From: Isoetes taiwanensis
Lineage: Eukaryota > Streptophyta > Lycopodiopsida > Isoetales > Isoetaceae
DNA: 64,000 nucleotides
Reading direction: 5' to 3'
Assembly (NCBI GenBank): GCA_021234155.1
Contig: JAJEKV010000040.1
Coordinates: 2,395,799 to 2,459,798 of the forward strand
Shown here: positions 1 to 10,636 of the stretch, piece by piece
Position numbering within the stretch: position 1 is the stretch's first letter
Layout: each line of letters starts with the position of its first letter
The notes under the pieces: model-generated
Databases searched by the model: none
Seen by the model: the letters and a program-made list of their open reading frames with translations, nothing else
Told to the model about the DNA's origin: nothing
Program-made: the position numbers and the translations under genes

Positions 1-1293
1 TCAAGGGGGATGACTGACGGCTAGGTCTCCAGAGTTCATTGCAGACAGAATTCATGGCAATGGATTTGGCTGGCATAGAACATGGCTTAGGGTAGTCCAC
101 TCCATCCGCCCCTCCCGTGCACACTTTGCAGAGTAGGCTGAAAAGTGTTGGGACTTGACCGTAGCCTGCCGGGTGAATAGCCAGAGGGGCTACTACTGCT
201 GGGTTGCATCTCCCCAGCCCCGATGAGGCAGGAGGCGAGTTGCCTCTCCTCCAGAGGCATCCATGCTCATCGCAGGCGGCTAGAGGGCCACTGCCCTTAT
301 TCGACTTGAACTCACTGGAAGGTCATTTCCACCACCCCACGAGTGTCGAGCTCATGCCTTGCCCACACGCAGTGACAAGCCATTAAGCCTAGCCAGCAGA
401 GACCCCCGATAGGCTTTACTACCAGAGGGGTCAGTCTGCGATGAGACAAGTTCCTCCTTATCAACTGGCCTTGCCCCTTCACCCACAGCCAGGTGGGCTC
501 CTGTGCACGGGCCGCATTTATGTGGGAACTAAGGTGCTATGCTAGGAGCATCTACTACACAGCCTTTAGGTCTCTACCCCCCTTCCCAAAACAAGGAGAT
601 CACAGAGTGGAATACATGCAATATCACAGAACAGAAATAGAGAATCACATCAATCTATCTACTTAACATCCAATGTTAGGTTCATTCGTTAGAGTCTCAG
701 ATCTAGGGATCTACAAGGCTTCCAGAGATGATCTAACATACTAAACCGGCATATTGCCACGCCCAAAGACGGTTTTGCACAACAGAACAACTAGATACCT
801 GCTCCTTGGCTTGCTCCTGATCCTCGGAAGGCGTCCATGCTCCTGATCTTGCCGAAGACGGCTGCTACTCAACAACCTGTTGTGCAAATCCGACTTTTCG
901 GAGCCTGGCAATGCGATTTTGAGTCTTACCTTGGCCGAATTGGCCCAGGGGAACCCTAAATGCGAAAGAGGAAAGGAAGCTCTAGAAAACCCTAATTGGC
1001 AAAATGAAAGGAGAGCTAGGGTCTAGGGTTTTAGCCCTTATATAGACCCTATCTAGGTTAGGGCATCCACATGGGCAAATGGCTTTAAGCCATTTGGAAA
1101 TGGATGAACAAGGAACCTTTTGTTGTGTATGTTTAATTACATACCCAACATCCAAGGTTGCCCCCTAGGTGCAGCCTTTAGCTCCTAGGTGCAACGTTAT
1201 CCTGCTCTCAAGTACATGTCAATTGTGACATGTACGTGTGACGTGGTAGTATAATATACGTATTGGGAGCGTATATTATGCTGGAACGTCACA
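1..1293 (-). mobile_element. LTR_A copy, reverse orientation, cut by window start
   Basis: Read on the minus strand, this begins TGTGACGTTCC at 1293, the same start seen at 28593 and 63854. It then follows the same order of blocks as 28593-30046: a short leader, a stretch with lettered AACCCTAG-type motifs, then a part corresponding to 29230-29880 that contains the phrase for 'a cloned GAAGGGG...' block common to the copies. Only the inner part of the LTR reaches the window edge, so its 3' end is unseen. The short open frames here (for example 204-386) have no recognisable domain and are ignored. The LTR abuts a gypsy integrase relic at 1294, so it probably inserted into that older element. 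It may be a solo LTR or the 5' LTR of an element lying to the left. Confidence 0.75.
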
Positions 1294-2226
1294 TTAGTCT
1301 TCCTCCCAGTTCTCGCAAGAACACTGTCATTTGGACAATTGTTGATTGTTTAACTAAGCACGCTCATTTTATTCCTTGTTCGGATAAATTGACGGCTTAT
1401 AGTGCGGCTACGCTCTTTATCAAAGAGGTATTTAGGCTACATGGGTTGCCAAAGCTTATTATATCTGATCGTGATACAAAGTTTACTAGTAAATTCTGGA
1501 AGGCATTGTTTATGCAATTTGTGTATAATAATACCTATCAGTCTACCATAAAGATGACCCCTTTTCAGGCGGTCTATGGTCAGCCTGTGCGGGAGCCACT
1601 CTTTCGAGTGTGTGAGGATGTTCCAGCTGCTGATGATTTGGTTATTGAGCATAAGGATCTCATAGACTTGCTTCAAGCTCGTATTCGAGATGCTCAAGCA
1701 TCTTTTGCAAATAAATCATCTAAGTTGCGGCAACCAATGGTTTTTAAGGAAGGAGATTGGGTATGGATGAGGATCCATAAAGGCCACTTTAAGAAAGATG
1801 CGGGCAAGAAGGATCTTAAGTTGGCACCCCGTTTCCATGGACCATTTCAAGTTATTAAAGTGGTCAATGAGAATGCATATCAATTAAGATTGCCTCAAGG
1901 TTGGAAAATGCATGATGTAGTGAATGTTTCATTCCTAAAGGCTTATCATGGTAAGGAGTTACCTCAACTTGGGAGGTTAACTGAGCCAGAATTGATTGAT
2001 GATTCCGAAGTTCTAGAGCCGGAAACAATTTTGGCGGAAACCTTTGGAGGACGCTTCATGGGTGCGTGGCAATGTTTTAGAAGCTTATCCGGATATTCTT
2101 AGAGAATATAAAGATCGGAAAGCAAAGGAAGCCGAGGGACAAGAGGAAGTCCAAGCACAGGCTTCTACTAGCCGGCCTAAGCGAGGGCCAAGGAAGGATT
2201 ATGCTCGGATGGCTAAAGGTATTTAG
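1294..2226 (+). pseudogene. Ty3-gypsy integrase C-terminal relic (chromovirus-like)
   Basis: The frame that runs to 2102 carries an integrase core segment with the motifs TIVDCLTKHAHFIP and LIISDRDTKFTSKFWKALF. It then jumps directly to FVYNNTYQSTIKMTPFQAVYG, so the part holding the last catalytic Glu and the YHPQTDGQ-type region is deleted. The C-terminal GPFQVIKV and DVVNVSFLKAY motifs follow, as in plant chromovirus integrases. A frameshift near 2040 moves reading to the frame ending at 2226 (EDASWVRGNVLEAYPD), and the middle of the chromodomain is missing. Gag, protease and RT are absent. The 5' side is cut by LTR_A at 1293. The relic cannot encode an active integrase. Confidence 0.85.
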
Positions 2227-2260
2227 ACACCCTTTTGCAGCAGAGGACTGCTGCAATGTC

Positions 2261-2475
2261 AAGAGGGGGGGAATGCTATATGCTAAGGACGTGGAGTCCA
2301 AAGATGGCTTTTAGTCCAAAGAGGGCCTTTAGTCCAAAAGGGGGCCTATGGTCCAAAGAGGGCTTTGGTCCAAAGATGGACCAAAGGGGCGTGCATGCTA
2401 TATAGTAGCTCGGGGGAGAGCTCTGGGGCAGCTGTGTGATAGCTGAGGGCTCGTGGTTGGGTGGTGAGATAGCGT
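2261..2475 (+). mobile_element. Polypurine tract and LTR start of the gypsy relic
   Basis: AAGAGGGGGGGAA (2261-2273) is a clear polypurine tract, placed just after the end of the integrase frame. TGCTATATGC at 2274 would be the 5' end of the 3' LTR. Inside lies an imperfect short tandem array of a GTCCAAAG-centred unit (about 2297-2390). The far end is judged only from where receptor-kinase similarity begins (about 2484), so the LTR is probably truncated. No second LTR of this family was found in the window. Confidence 0.6.
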
Positions 2476-2483
2476 GCCACGTC

Positions 2484-3732
2484 AAGAGTCTGTTTTACCA
2501 ACAGAAAAAGGTGCTTCAAGATTTTGATATCAGAGCTATAGCAGGCACTTCTCCTTACTCACATACTCTAAATGCATCAGTCACAAATGGAACCTTATCG
2601 ATTGAATTTATAGGTAGCCGCTACAAATATTATTACACCATTGGATCTGGCCCTATCGTAAATGCCATTTCTGTTATCCCCACAAATCCAAGCAGAAAGA
2701 AATCCTCAAGACGGATTATATTTGGTGGAATAACAGCAGGATTAGTGGCATTTCTGCTGTTAGCGCTCGCAGCTTGTTTCATTTTAATCCGCAAGAGGAG
2801 GCGGTCTAGATGCTCTACTGATACTAGAAGTTTATTAACAAAGCCTGCCACCACCAGCTCCATGGACATTAAAATTCCAAAAATTGGACCAACCATTTAC
2901 ACATACCAGCAGCTATTAGAAGCTACAAGTGGTTTTGATGAGAAATTTTTGCTTGGAAAGGGAGGATATGGTGCAGTGTACAAAGGCACTCTTCCTAATG
3001 GTAACGTTGTAGCAGTCAAGCAACTGACCAGAAATAATAGCAAGAATGTGCAAACTTTTAAGAAATTGCCATTCTGAGCATGCTTCAACACAGAAATCTA
3101 GTCGGCATTAATGGGTACTGCTTAGAATCTAAAAATTCCCTGCTAGTTTGTGAGTATATGGAAAATGGAAGCCTAGATAATGCTCTGTACAAAGGCCCTG
3201 GACTTGATTGTTGTGATGTGAAGCCTGCAAATATTTTACTGGACAAAGATATGAATGCATGTGTAGCAGATTTTGGGTTGGCTAAGTTCTTCAAGGACAA
3301 AATTTCTAAAACAGTTGAAAACCTGGCTGGGACAATTGGGTATATGGCACCAGGTAAATCAATAGTTTCATAGGTTCTTTAAAACTTTCTTAATTCGTGT
3401 ACTAAGTATTCCAAACTTTTTTGCAGAGTATATTTACGAGAACAAGTTATCTGAGAAGGTAGATGTATACAGTTTTGGGGTGGTCTTGTTGGAATTATTA
3501 AGTGGAAAACATCCGCTAATGCATGTTTCCAAAAGTTTGTATGAAACTGGTGACTCATCAACTTCAGTGGTTGAACAAGCACAAGCATTGGCTTACTCAG
3601 ATCCTTCAAAGCTTCTTGAACTTATTGATGAGAATTTAGGTGATCAATTTGACAAAAAAGAAGCTCTCGATGCAAGCATGGTTGCGCTTCTATGCACACG
3701 AGACCCTAATGTTCGTCTAACAATGAGAGATG
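2484..3732 (+). pseudogene. Malectin-type LRR receptor-like kinase pseudogene, main part
   Basis: The first frame holds the end of a malectin-like domain (VLQDFDIRAIAG, LSIEFIG, GPIVNAISVIP), a transmembrane helix (IIFGGITAGLVAFLLLALAA) with a basic stop-transfer segment, and the start of a kinase (LGKGGYGAVYKG, VAVKQL). This order fits plant LRR-VIII receptor kinases; the LRRs are missing because gypsy sequence lies directly upstream. A frameshift near 3065 moves reading to a frame with MLQHRNLVGINGYCLE, VKPANILLD and ADFGLAKF. There the HRD motif reads CCD and roughly 40 residues of the alpha-D/alpha-E region are missing. An intron-like gap (GT about 3354, AG at 3426) precedes the last exon (EYIYENKLSEKVDVYSFGVVLLELLSG). 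The gene is interrupted at 3732 by copia-1 and continues at 8411. Confidence 0.9.
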
Positions 3733-4018
3733 TGTTGGAAAACGTATCAGCTATGGACTGATACAAACCTGCAGCACAGAGTGAGCCAAAGCGGAAGCAA
3801 GATCGGAAGAGACACGATAGGAATAGAATGGGAACAATCTAGATGTTCTATTGCATGTAATCTATAAGTACATGGAATGAATGGCACTGAAAGGCCAACA
3901 GCCGGAAACAGAAGGCCAAAGGCCACAGATGTACATATCTACTTCTAATGTACTCTAATGTACATCAATGTATCTAATGTACATCAATGTACTCTAATGT
4001 ACAGCTTGAATTCTAACA
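3733..4018 (-). repeat. copia-1 3' LTR
   Basis: 286 bp, beginning TGTTGG and ending CTAACA on the plus strand, so TG...CA termini with matching inverted ends. The interior carries a TGTACATCAATG/TGTACTCTAATG short repeat. It pairs with 8121-8410. Because it follows kinase coding sequence directly, it also supplies a false C-terminus (LENVSAMD) to the interrupted reading frame. Confidence 0.95.
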
Positions 4019-4028
4019 CTCCCCTTTC
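4019..4028 (-). other. copia-1 polypurine tract
   Basis: On the minus strand GAAAGGGGAG lies immediately before the 3' LTR. This is the normal position of the plus-strand primer of LTR elements. Confidence 0.85.
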
Positions 4029-4048
4029 AAATTTGGATAATCACGAAG

Positions 4049-7000
4049 CTACTGAAGGTGGTATAACACCAAGTGCTGATCTAAACTGCATACAAACTTT
4101 TGTGTGCCCAGTGGCTTAGTAAAGATATCTGCAACCATTGCACCAGTGGGCGAATAGATTAATGAAATGATTGCTTTCTCCACCAGATCACGGACATAAT
4201 GATAATGTATTGGAATGTGCTTTGTCCGAGGATGATGTCCTGGTCTTTCTGCCATTTTCATGCAACTTTGGTTGTCCACATAAACATGAATAGGTTGCTG
4301 CGCAGAAATACCAACATCATTAAGCAAGTGGTCATACCAAATAAGATCTGCAACTCCAGTAGATAAGGCAATGTATTCTGCCTCTGCTGAAGATCGCGCT
4401 ACAACAGATTGCTTTTTGCTTATCCGACCCTCACCGCACCTCCATAAAACATGCATGTGCTACAGTAGTGGAATGAGAATCCCCCGTTGTTGCCCCAACT
4501 TGCATCAGTAAATGCATGAAGACTTGCTGATCCGTTATCACAATAACAGATTCCATACTCTTTTGTTCCTTGCAAATAGCGAAGAACACGCTTTGCTAGC
4601 TGCCAATGCTTTAACTCATAACAGTGGTTAAACTGACTCAATGCAATCACAGCAAAGCAAAGATCAGGTCGTGTTATGGTCATGAGATACATCAAACTCC
4701 CAACAAGCTGCCTATATGGTAGAGAAGATGACTGCACATTATCACAAACAGGCTCATCTTCAAACAATTTGAGGCCAGCTTCCATTGGCGTTGAAACAGG
4801 CTTACAATCTGCCATGCGAAATTGCTCAAGCAGAAATTCAGCATACCGAGGTTGGCTGATATGAATTAGCCTCTTCTTCCTATCACGATGTATCTGCATA
4901 CCCAAGAAAGAGCTAGCAGCACCCAAATCTTTCATCTTAAACCTGCTAGCTAGTTTAGATTTAAGTGCTTGAACATCAAGAAGATTGCTGCCCATCGCAA
5001 GCATATCATCCACATATAGCACTAAAATCAAATACATACCTCCCATGCACTTGATGTAGACATTAGAATCTGTTGTAGCAACTTGAAATCCTTCATGCTT
5101 AAGTGCATCATCAAACTTCTTGTACCAAACCCGAGATGCCTGCTTTAAGCCATATATGGCCTTCCGGAGTTTGCATACCTTGTTTTCCTGGCCGGGTACT
5201 TCAAAACCTGGAGGTTGCAGCATATAGATGTCCTCAAGAAGATCTCCATTTAGAAATGCCGTATCCACATCCATTTGATAAATTTCCCAATCCAATTGGG
5301 CTCCTAAGGCAAGCAAAACATGCAAGCTATTCATTCTCACGACCGGTGAAAATGTCTCATCATAATCAAGACCTTTGACTTGGCTGAAACCTCGAGCAAC
5401 TAGCCTTGCCTTATACTTGTCAAGGCTGCCATCAGCCTTGTACTTTTTCGTGAATAGCCATTTGCAATCCACTGCTTTGCGCCCAATTGGCAAATCAGCA
5501 AGTTCCCATACCTGGTTTGCATCCATGGATGTGAGCTCTAGCTCAGCTGCCCGTTTCCAATGTGGAGCTTCAGAGGAAGCCCATGCTTCCTCAATGCTTG
5601 CTGGTTCACCTTGCACTGCCAAGCAACACCATTCAACCAAACTAAGTTCAGCATTTTCAAGAACTTTATGAGAAGGTGTTCTGCTTCGTGGTGACAACGG
5701 TTGATCAGGAGGAGGGGGCATTCCAATGAGCCGAGGATCAGGAAGAACTTGATTATGAGGTGGATCCTCATTGATGGGTTGTTGCACATCTGCTGGCAAA
5801 GGCACATCTTGCTGCTGGTCCAGCCTCAAATCTTGAAGCTCAACGAGTGGAGGATCATCAAGAACAAGATATTTGTCTTGAATGAAGTTTCTATCTGCAA
5901 GTGGATCAATACACATAGAATTTGACTCATCAAAAACTACTTCTGAGCTGGTATATACCTTTCTCCGCTCTTGAATGCTCAGGAACATGTACATAAGCGG
6001 TACATCCAAAGGTGCGCAAATGAGAAACATCCGGTTTCTCTCCAGACCAAGCTTCTTCTGGAGTCATCTCATTATCCAAGGCAACTGTGGTCAATCTGTT
6101 TTGCACATGAACTGCTGCAGCAATTGCATCAGCCCAAAAATACTTTGGCAAATGACTTTCAGCAAGCATACTTCTTGCCGCATTGCACAAAGTGCGATTC
6201 TTCCTCTCCGCAACACCATTTTGTTGAGGAGTAGCCCTCGTTGTGCATTGGCGCTGAATCCCTGTCTGATCACATGTATCATGGAATAGATCACTAAGAT
6301 ACTCTCCACCACCATCAGTGCGCAATTGCTTGATCTTCCTTCCTGTCTGATTTTCTACACATGCTTTATACAATTTAAAAGCCTCAAGAGCATCACTTTT
6401 CTTGGTTAGAAAATAGACAATTGTTTTCCGACTAAAATCATCAATAAACGTGATGAAATATACTGCCTTACCAAGGCGCGCAGACACCTCTGTTGGTCCA
6501 CAAAGATCTGAATGGATCAGCTCCAACACTTGCTTAGCTCTGCTGCCTACACTTGCAAATGATCTGCGCGGGTGCTTACCAAGGATACATGCTTCACAAA
6601 GATCCGGGTCTGCCTTCATAGTTATCTTCATGCCATGAACCATATTCTTCCGCTGCATTATTTTTAAAGCTTGAACATTAGCATGACCGTACCTTTTGTG
6701 CCAAAGTAGCACTTTCTCCTTTTCTTTGGCTGATACGACTAAGGCCTGATTTGGATCAGACACCTCCAGCTCATACAAATTTCCATGCCTTGAGCCCTTG
6801 GCCACTATATCCCCTTCAATCCGTGCATTCTTCAAGAAAAGAACTTCCTTATCATCAAAGAAAACTTGCAGACCAGCATCTGCTGCACATGCAACTGACA
6901 AAAAGTTTTTCCGCAATTCCGGGACATGTAAGGTTTCTGGAAGCACCGTACTTTCACCATTCAATAGCGTGAAATGATATTGACCACTTCCTTGTACTTG

Positions 7001-7264
7001 AATTTCACTGTAATCTCCCAATTGCACCAGACTTTTGTCATTTTGATAACTTGAGAATAGATCCTTATCCTTCAACATCACTGACGTGCATGCAGCAACA
7101 GTACATGCACTTGTTTCCACAACAGAAGCCTCCCCTTTAATTCTGAGACTCCGGTCTGATCGGATCACAAGAGAAGCCTCTCCTTTGATGACTTGTGCCT
7201 CAACTAGGTGTGCTTTCTCTGATTTGCTCTTTCCCTCCGGACAATCGGTTGCATAATGGCCATA
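4049..7264 (-). pseudogene. copia-1 pol (protease, integrase, RT, RNase H), broken
   Basis: Reading on the minus strand, the frame from 7168 to 5930 starts in the protease region. Where copia proteases have a D-S/T-G-A motif, this has E-T-S-A, so the catalytic Asp appears lost. Integrase follows: the zinc site (HKRYGH...CEACILGKH) and a DDE core (HSDLCGP, RTDGGGEY, VAERKNRT). A frameshift with a small deletion near 5965 leads to the RT frame (6030-4420), with KARLVARGF, the AFLNGDL motif and catalytic YVDD in LVLYVDDMLAMGS. Another frameshift near 4440 leads to RNase H (4456-4049), with SSAEAEYIALS and KHIPIHYHYVRD. At least three breaks prevent a single polyprotein unless some are assembly indels. 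Confidence 0.92.
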
Positions 7265-8098
7265 TTATAACCAGTTTCTGCATTGCCCTCTCTTGGCATA
7301 AACTTTCTTAGGACGTGCTCCTTTTGATCCTTCCACCTTCCCATCTGATTGCTTTTTGTAATGAGGCTTCTTATCTTGCCTCCCTCGTGCAAGCATGGCT
7401 TGTGATGGCTTGGAATCCTCCACTTTGTCTTTCAAACGCATCTCTTTCTGCAAAAGCTTAGAGACGGCGTCATCCCATGAAAGACTACTTTGCGCTGTCA
7501 AGAAATCAACAAAGTTTTCCCATGAATTGGGAAGAGAAGCATATAACTGGAGCTTTTGTTGCCCCTCTGGAACTGCATACTTGGAATCTGCTGCTGCCAA
7601 CATATCAAACATCTCTTTCATTTGATTTATGTGTGTATTCAGGTCAGCCCCTTCCACATACTTGCAATTCCTAATCTGTGTATGCAAATGCATAACTTCA
7701 CCTTCTGTTTTGGTGCCATACTTATCTTCAAGCCAGATCCAAAGAGAATAGCTGCCCTGATCCACATCTACTTGCATGACTATGGCTCTGGAGAGACACA
7801 AACATATGCAAGCCATTGCTCTATTATCACGGCGCTGCCAATCCTTCTGAAGCTTGATTTGAGCTGCTGTCCCAGCATTCTCTGGTTTAGTTTCAGACCC
7901 ATCCACTATATCCCAGACATCCTCTGCCATTAGATATAACTTCATGGATTTCTTCCAGCCTTGAAACCCTTTGCCATCAAACATAGGTGGCTTCAGAATT
8001 GCTGATACAGATCTGGTCTCCATGACCTTCTCTTGCTCAGATAAGTATTCCTTCAGAATTGTTCTCCCAAGTTTCTCTATTGTCGAACTTCCCTTCAC
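7265..8098 (-). pseudogene. copia-1 gag
   Basis: A 277-residue frame resembling plant copia Gag (UBN2/DUF4219 type). PPMFDGKGFQGWKKSMKLYL lies near residues 37-56, then a helical capsid-like region, then a basic linker. At the C-terminus the zinc knuckle starts normally (GQCRN) but runs into a stop after WL; its remaining His and Cys residues (HYATDC) lie in the same frame beyond the stop. A local compensating indel inside the knuckle is therefore likely. The start Met at 8098 lies 10 bp from the primer site; METRSVSAIL at residue 26 is an equally plausible start. Confidence 0.85.
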
Positions 8099-8108
8099 AT
8101 GCCAATAG

Positions 8109-8120
8109 GCTCTGATACCA
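8109..8120 (-). other. copia-1 primer binding site (initiator tRNA-Met)
   Basis: The minus strand reads TGGTATCAGAGC directly after the LTR end. This is the standard initiator tRNA-Met primer site of plant copia elements. Confidence 0.95.
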
Positions 8121-8410
8121 TGTTGGAAAACGTATCAGCTATGGACTGATACAAACCTGCAGCACAGAGTGAGCCAAAGCGGAAGCAAGATCGGAAGAGA
8201 CACGATAGGAATAGAATGGGAACAATCTAGATGTTCTCTATATTGCATGTAATCTATAAGTACATGGAATGAATGGCACTGAAAGGCCAACAGCCGGAAA
8301 CAGAAGGCCAAAGGCCACAGATGTACATATCTACTTCTAATGTACTCTAATGTACATCAATGTATCTAATGTACATCAATGTACTCTAATGTACAGCTTG
8401 AATTCTAACA
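8121..8410 (-). repeat. copia-1 5' LTR
   Basis: 290 bp, the same ends and order as 3733-4018, plus a 4-bp indel near 8228. It is followed by the target duplicate AGATG. Confidence 0.95.
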
Positions 8411-8480
8411 AGATGTATGGCTCATGTTGAGTAAAACGATCAAAATTCCTCCTCTTTCCAACCAATTGAAGACTGCATAA
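8411..8480 (+). pseudogene. Receptor-kinase pseudogene, 3' end beyond copia-1
   Basis: Counting the duplicated AGATG once, the kinase frame resumes in phase after the element: ...MRDV then WLMLSKTIKIPPLS and a stop at 8478-8480. A short tail with IPP after the last kinase helix is typical of receptor-like kinases. It shows that the frame of this last exon was still intact when copia-1 inserted. Confidence 0.8.
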
Positions 8481-9090
8481 CCAGTGGCCATGCAAAGCAC
8501 CAGTGAATAATGACACATTAGATTCTCCTGCAATGAAATTACATTGATTAGTTTCTAAACAATGCATTTATCTTGTTTTTTTACTCACATAAATTGAATT
8601 CTCTTGCAACAAAATAATGTGGGATAGTTTCTAAACAAGATAGCCGCTCCTAAAAGAACGAGGATAAGCAAATCTTATATCATGCACATTGGAAACATCT
8701 GATTGGACACGTGATGAGGATAAGGGGGTGTGCCTTTGTAGCACACTGCGTGTTAAGAGAACTTAGTATCAACCTTCGAGGTTGATAGCGGGCCCTATAG
8801 CACCCATTCAAGAATAAATATGTCTCAAGTTTGAGGCTGCTCCAGAGTCATATTCAATGTAACGTGATTGAGGGCAGGACTCAATAAGCAATGCTGTTGT
8901 CGTGTGTCCCACTTCTAGCCCATAGACATTGAGGTTGTTTGACCAAAATTTCCTAATGTGCAAAGGACAATATACGAGTAACTTTTTCAAGTGAAAAATT
9001 GGTACTACCTCTAACATAAAAAGCATGGTCTTTTCATATATGAAAATGAGTTGAAAAATTATTATTTTTATGGCTTGCCAATTATTGTTC
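8481..9090. other. Non-coding stretch, nothing recognised
   Basis: AT-rich sequence without a credible gene. The frame at 8808-9092 minus has no recognised domain. The kinase gene's 3' UTR probably lies at its start. Confidence 0.5.
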
Positions 9091-9270
9091 ACTTTTGATA
9101 AAAGGAGCTTAGGATTTAAGGTTTAGGGTTCAAAGTTTGGTAGGGTTTATATTTCGAGGGTCGAGGATCTCACACAAAGTTCTAGGCGTGTTTGTGTTTG
9201 TCTTGACCCCTCAAAACGTAAAACTTACTAAGCCCTAAGTCCTAAGCCTTAGGCTCCTCTCATCAAAAGT
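9091..9270. repeat. 180-bp foldback (MITE-like)
   Basis: ACTTTTGATAAAAGGAGC at 9091 pairs with the reverse complement of GCTCCTCTCATCAAAAGT ending at 9270. The arms extend about 40 nt inwards through TTAGGATTTAAGG / CCTAAGTCCTAAGCCTTAGG with a few mismatches. No coding capacity. No clear target duplication was found, so the superfamily is open. Confidence 0.55.
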
Positions 9271-10478
9271 GGCTAGGAGGATATGCCAGGATTGAATTAC
9301 CTTTGTGGCACAAAGAGATGGACCCGAGATACCTAGTGCAGGCTGCCTTTGTAGAGTCCCCTTCACCTGCCTAAAGGGGTTATTCTGGATAACTACCTAT
9401 ATGGTTCAATTCGCAGATTTGACCATTGAATAGTTAGTTCTATTGGAGTACTATATTCCTGCAAAATTTTCAATATATTTGATGGTGCAAAATGCTAGCA
9501 ACATAGAATGGTCCATAATGGCCTGGCACAATGCAACACTTGATGGCAACTGTGGAACGAGGAACTGATTGCATTTTTGGAGTTGTTGGGCTGGCCATTA
9601 AGTAATGCATCCCTATTGAGAGGCAGTTGTTTGTTCTAGCACTTGTGCCCCTTGGATCTTCAGATAATTTTATCAGGACATGGAGTAAGCATAACTCTCA
9701 GTGGCCATTGCCCCCCATTGATGATCTAATGATCAGTTCTGAGAGTTACAATGACATTTGTCGTAGCCCCTTTCTAGAGAAAGGCAGCTCAGTTGGAGAC
9801 TTCAGACTGCCAATGCTAATGAAAAGAAATCAAGCTCAATAAATACGATATATTGAATCTTCAATCTCAATCATCTCACAATGTCTTTGCAGAGGATAAG
9901 TAATTAGAGTGAGAATTGAAAGTGTAGGATGAGCAGATGGTGTGTGAGATGGGATAATGACATATGGACACATGGCATGTGGTGACAACATGGATAAATG
10001 ATGAGCCATAGGGACGAGTAGGACATGATGGTGAAATAGATAATGTATAGCAATCAATCCACAGTTGGGATTAGGCGGCATGATAGAAATGGCATGGCAA
10101 CCATGAATGGCAACATAAGTAGAGGTGTTGAGACATGGAGGCACATGAAGGGCTATATGTATTGAGGTTTTAGGGAGTGGTGTGCACGTCATTACAACAT
10201 TTGGTATGGCAAGGCTAAGTGTATAGGTGGCAGTCTGTTCTTCGGGCATAGGCCCCAAATACATAATCATTTTTTATGCTTCAAAAAAGCCAAAACAAAA
10301 AGAGATATATTTTGAAAGTTTGCCTAGCCAGTTTGGCCAAGAAGTTAAAAATATTTCAACTCACCATGTCATGTGCCGCCTCATCTAAAAAAGTGCCAAG
10401 TCAATATGGAAATTTTTCTTATTCAAAAGATATTTCAAAAAGGCTTAGGCCCAGATTCCACTACGGCAACGTCACTTC
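9271..10478. other. Non-coding stretch, nothing recognised
   Basis: No gene, RNA or element could be recognised. The frames at 9627-9842 plus and 9836-10270 minus lack domains; the second is a His/Ser/Pro-rich translation of a simple-sequence-biased tract. Confidence 0.5.
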
Positions 10479-10636
10479 CTCAGTGGACGATAAAAAATCA
10501 TTCTCATTCTCATTCTCATTCTCATTCTCATTCTCATTCTCATTCTCATTCTCATTCTCATTCTCATTCTCATTCTCATTCTCATTCTCATTCTCATTCT
10601 CATTCTCATTCTCATTCTCATTCTCATTCTCATTCT
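10479..10636 (+). repeat. LINE-A terminal stub with CATTCT hexamer array
   Basis: A short stub, TCCTCAGTGGACGATAAAAA, matches the 3' end of LINE-A at 36565-36590. It is followed by about 23 perfect copies of CATTCT (10499-10636). Upstream sequence does not match LINE-A, so this is best read as an extremely 5'-truncated LINE-A insertion whose tail became, or was made as, a microsatellite. The apparent repeat peptides here (SFSFSF, HSHSHS, NENENE) are translations of the array. Confidence 0.65.

Larger units (their letters stand above)
3728..8415 (-). mobile_element. copia-1, near-complete Ty1-copia element with TSD
   Basis: Two direct LTRs (3733-4018 and 8121-8410) bracket gag-pol read on the minus strand. 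The 5-bp duplication AGATG flanks it at 3728-3732 and 8411-8415. Inside the 5' LTR (the right one) is a tRNA-iMet primer site, and inside the 3' LTR (left) a polypurine tract. The LTRs differ only by a 4-bp indel, CTAT near 8228 absent from the left copy, with no substitution noticed. This suggests a recent insertion, although pol carries several breaks. The insertion point is in the last exon of the receptor-kinase pseudogene. Confidence 0.95.

Noticed and set aside
1437-1697. 86-codon minus-strand frame
   Set aside because: Antisense to the gypsy integrase relic, no domain.
5103-7972. Several plus-strand frames of 60-125 codons
   Set aside because: Antisense to copia-1 gag-pol.
9836-10270. 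144-codon minus-strand frame
   Set aside because: No domain, biased composition, no splice or promoter support.
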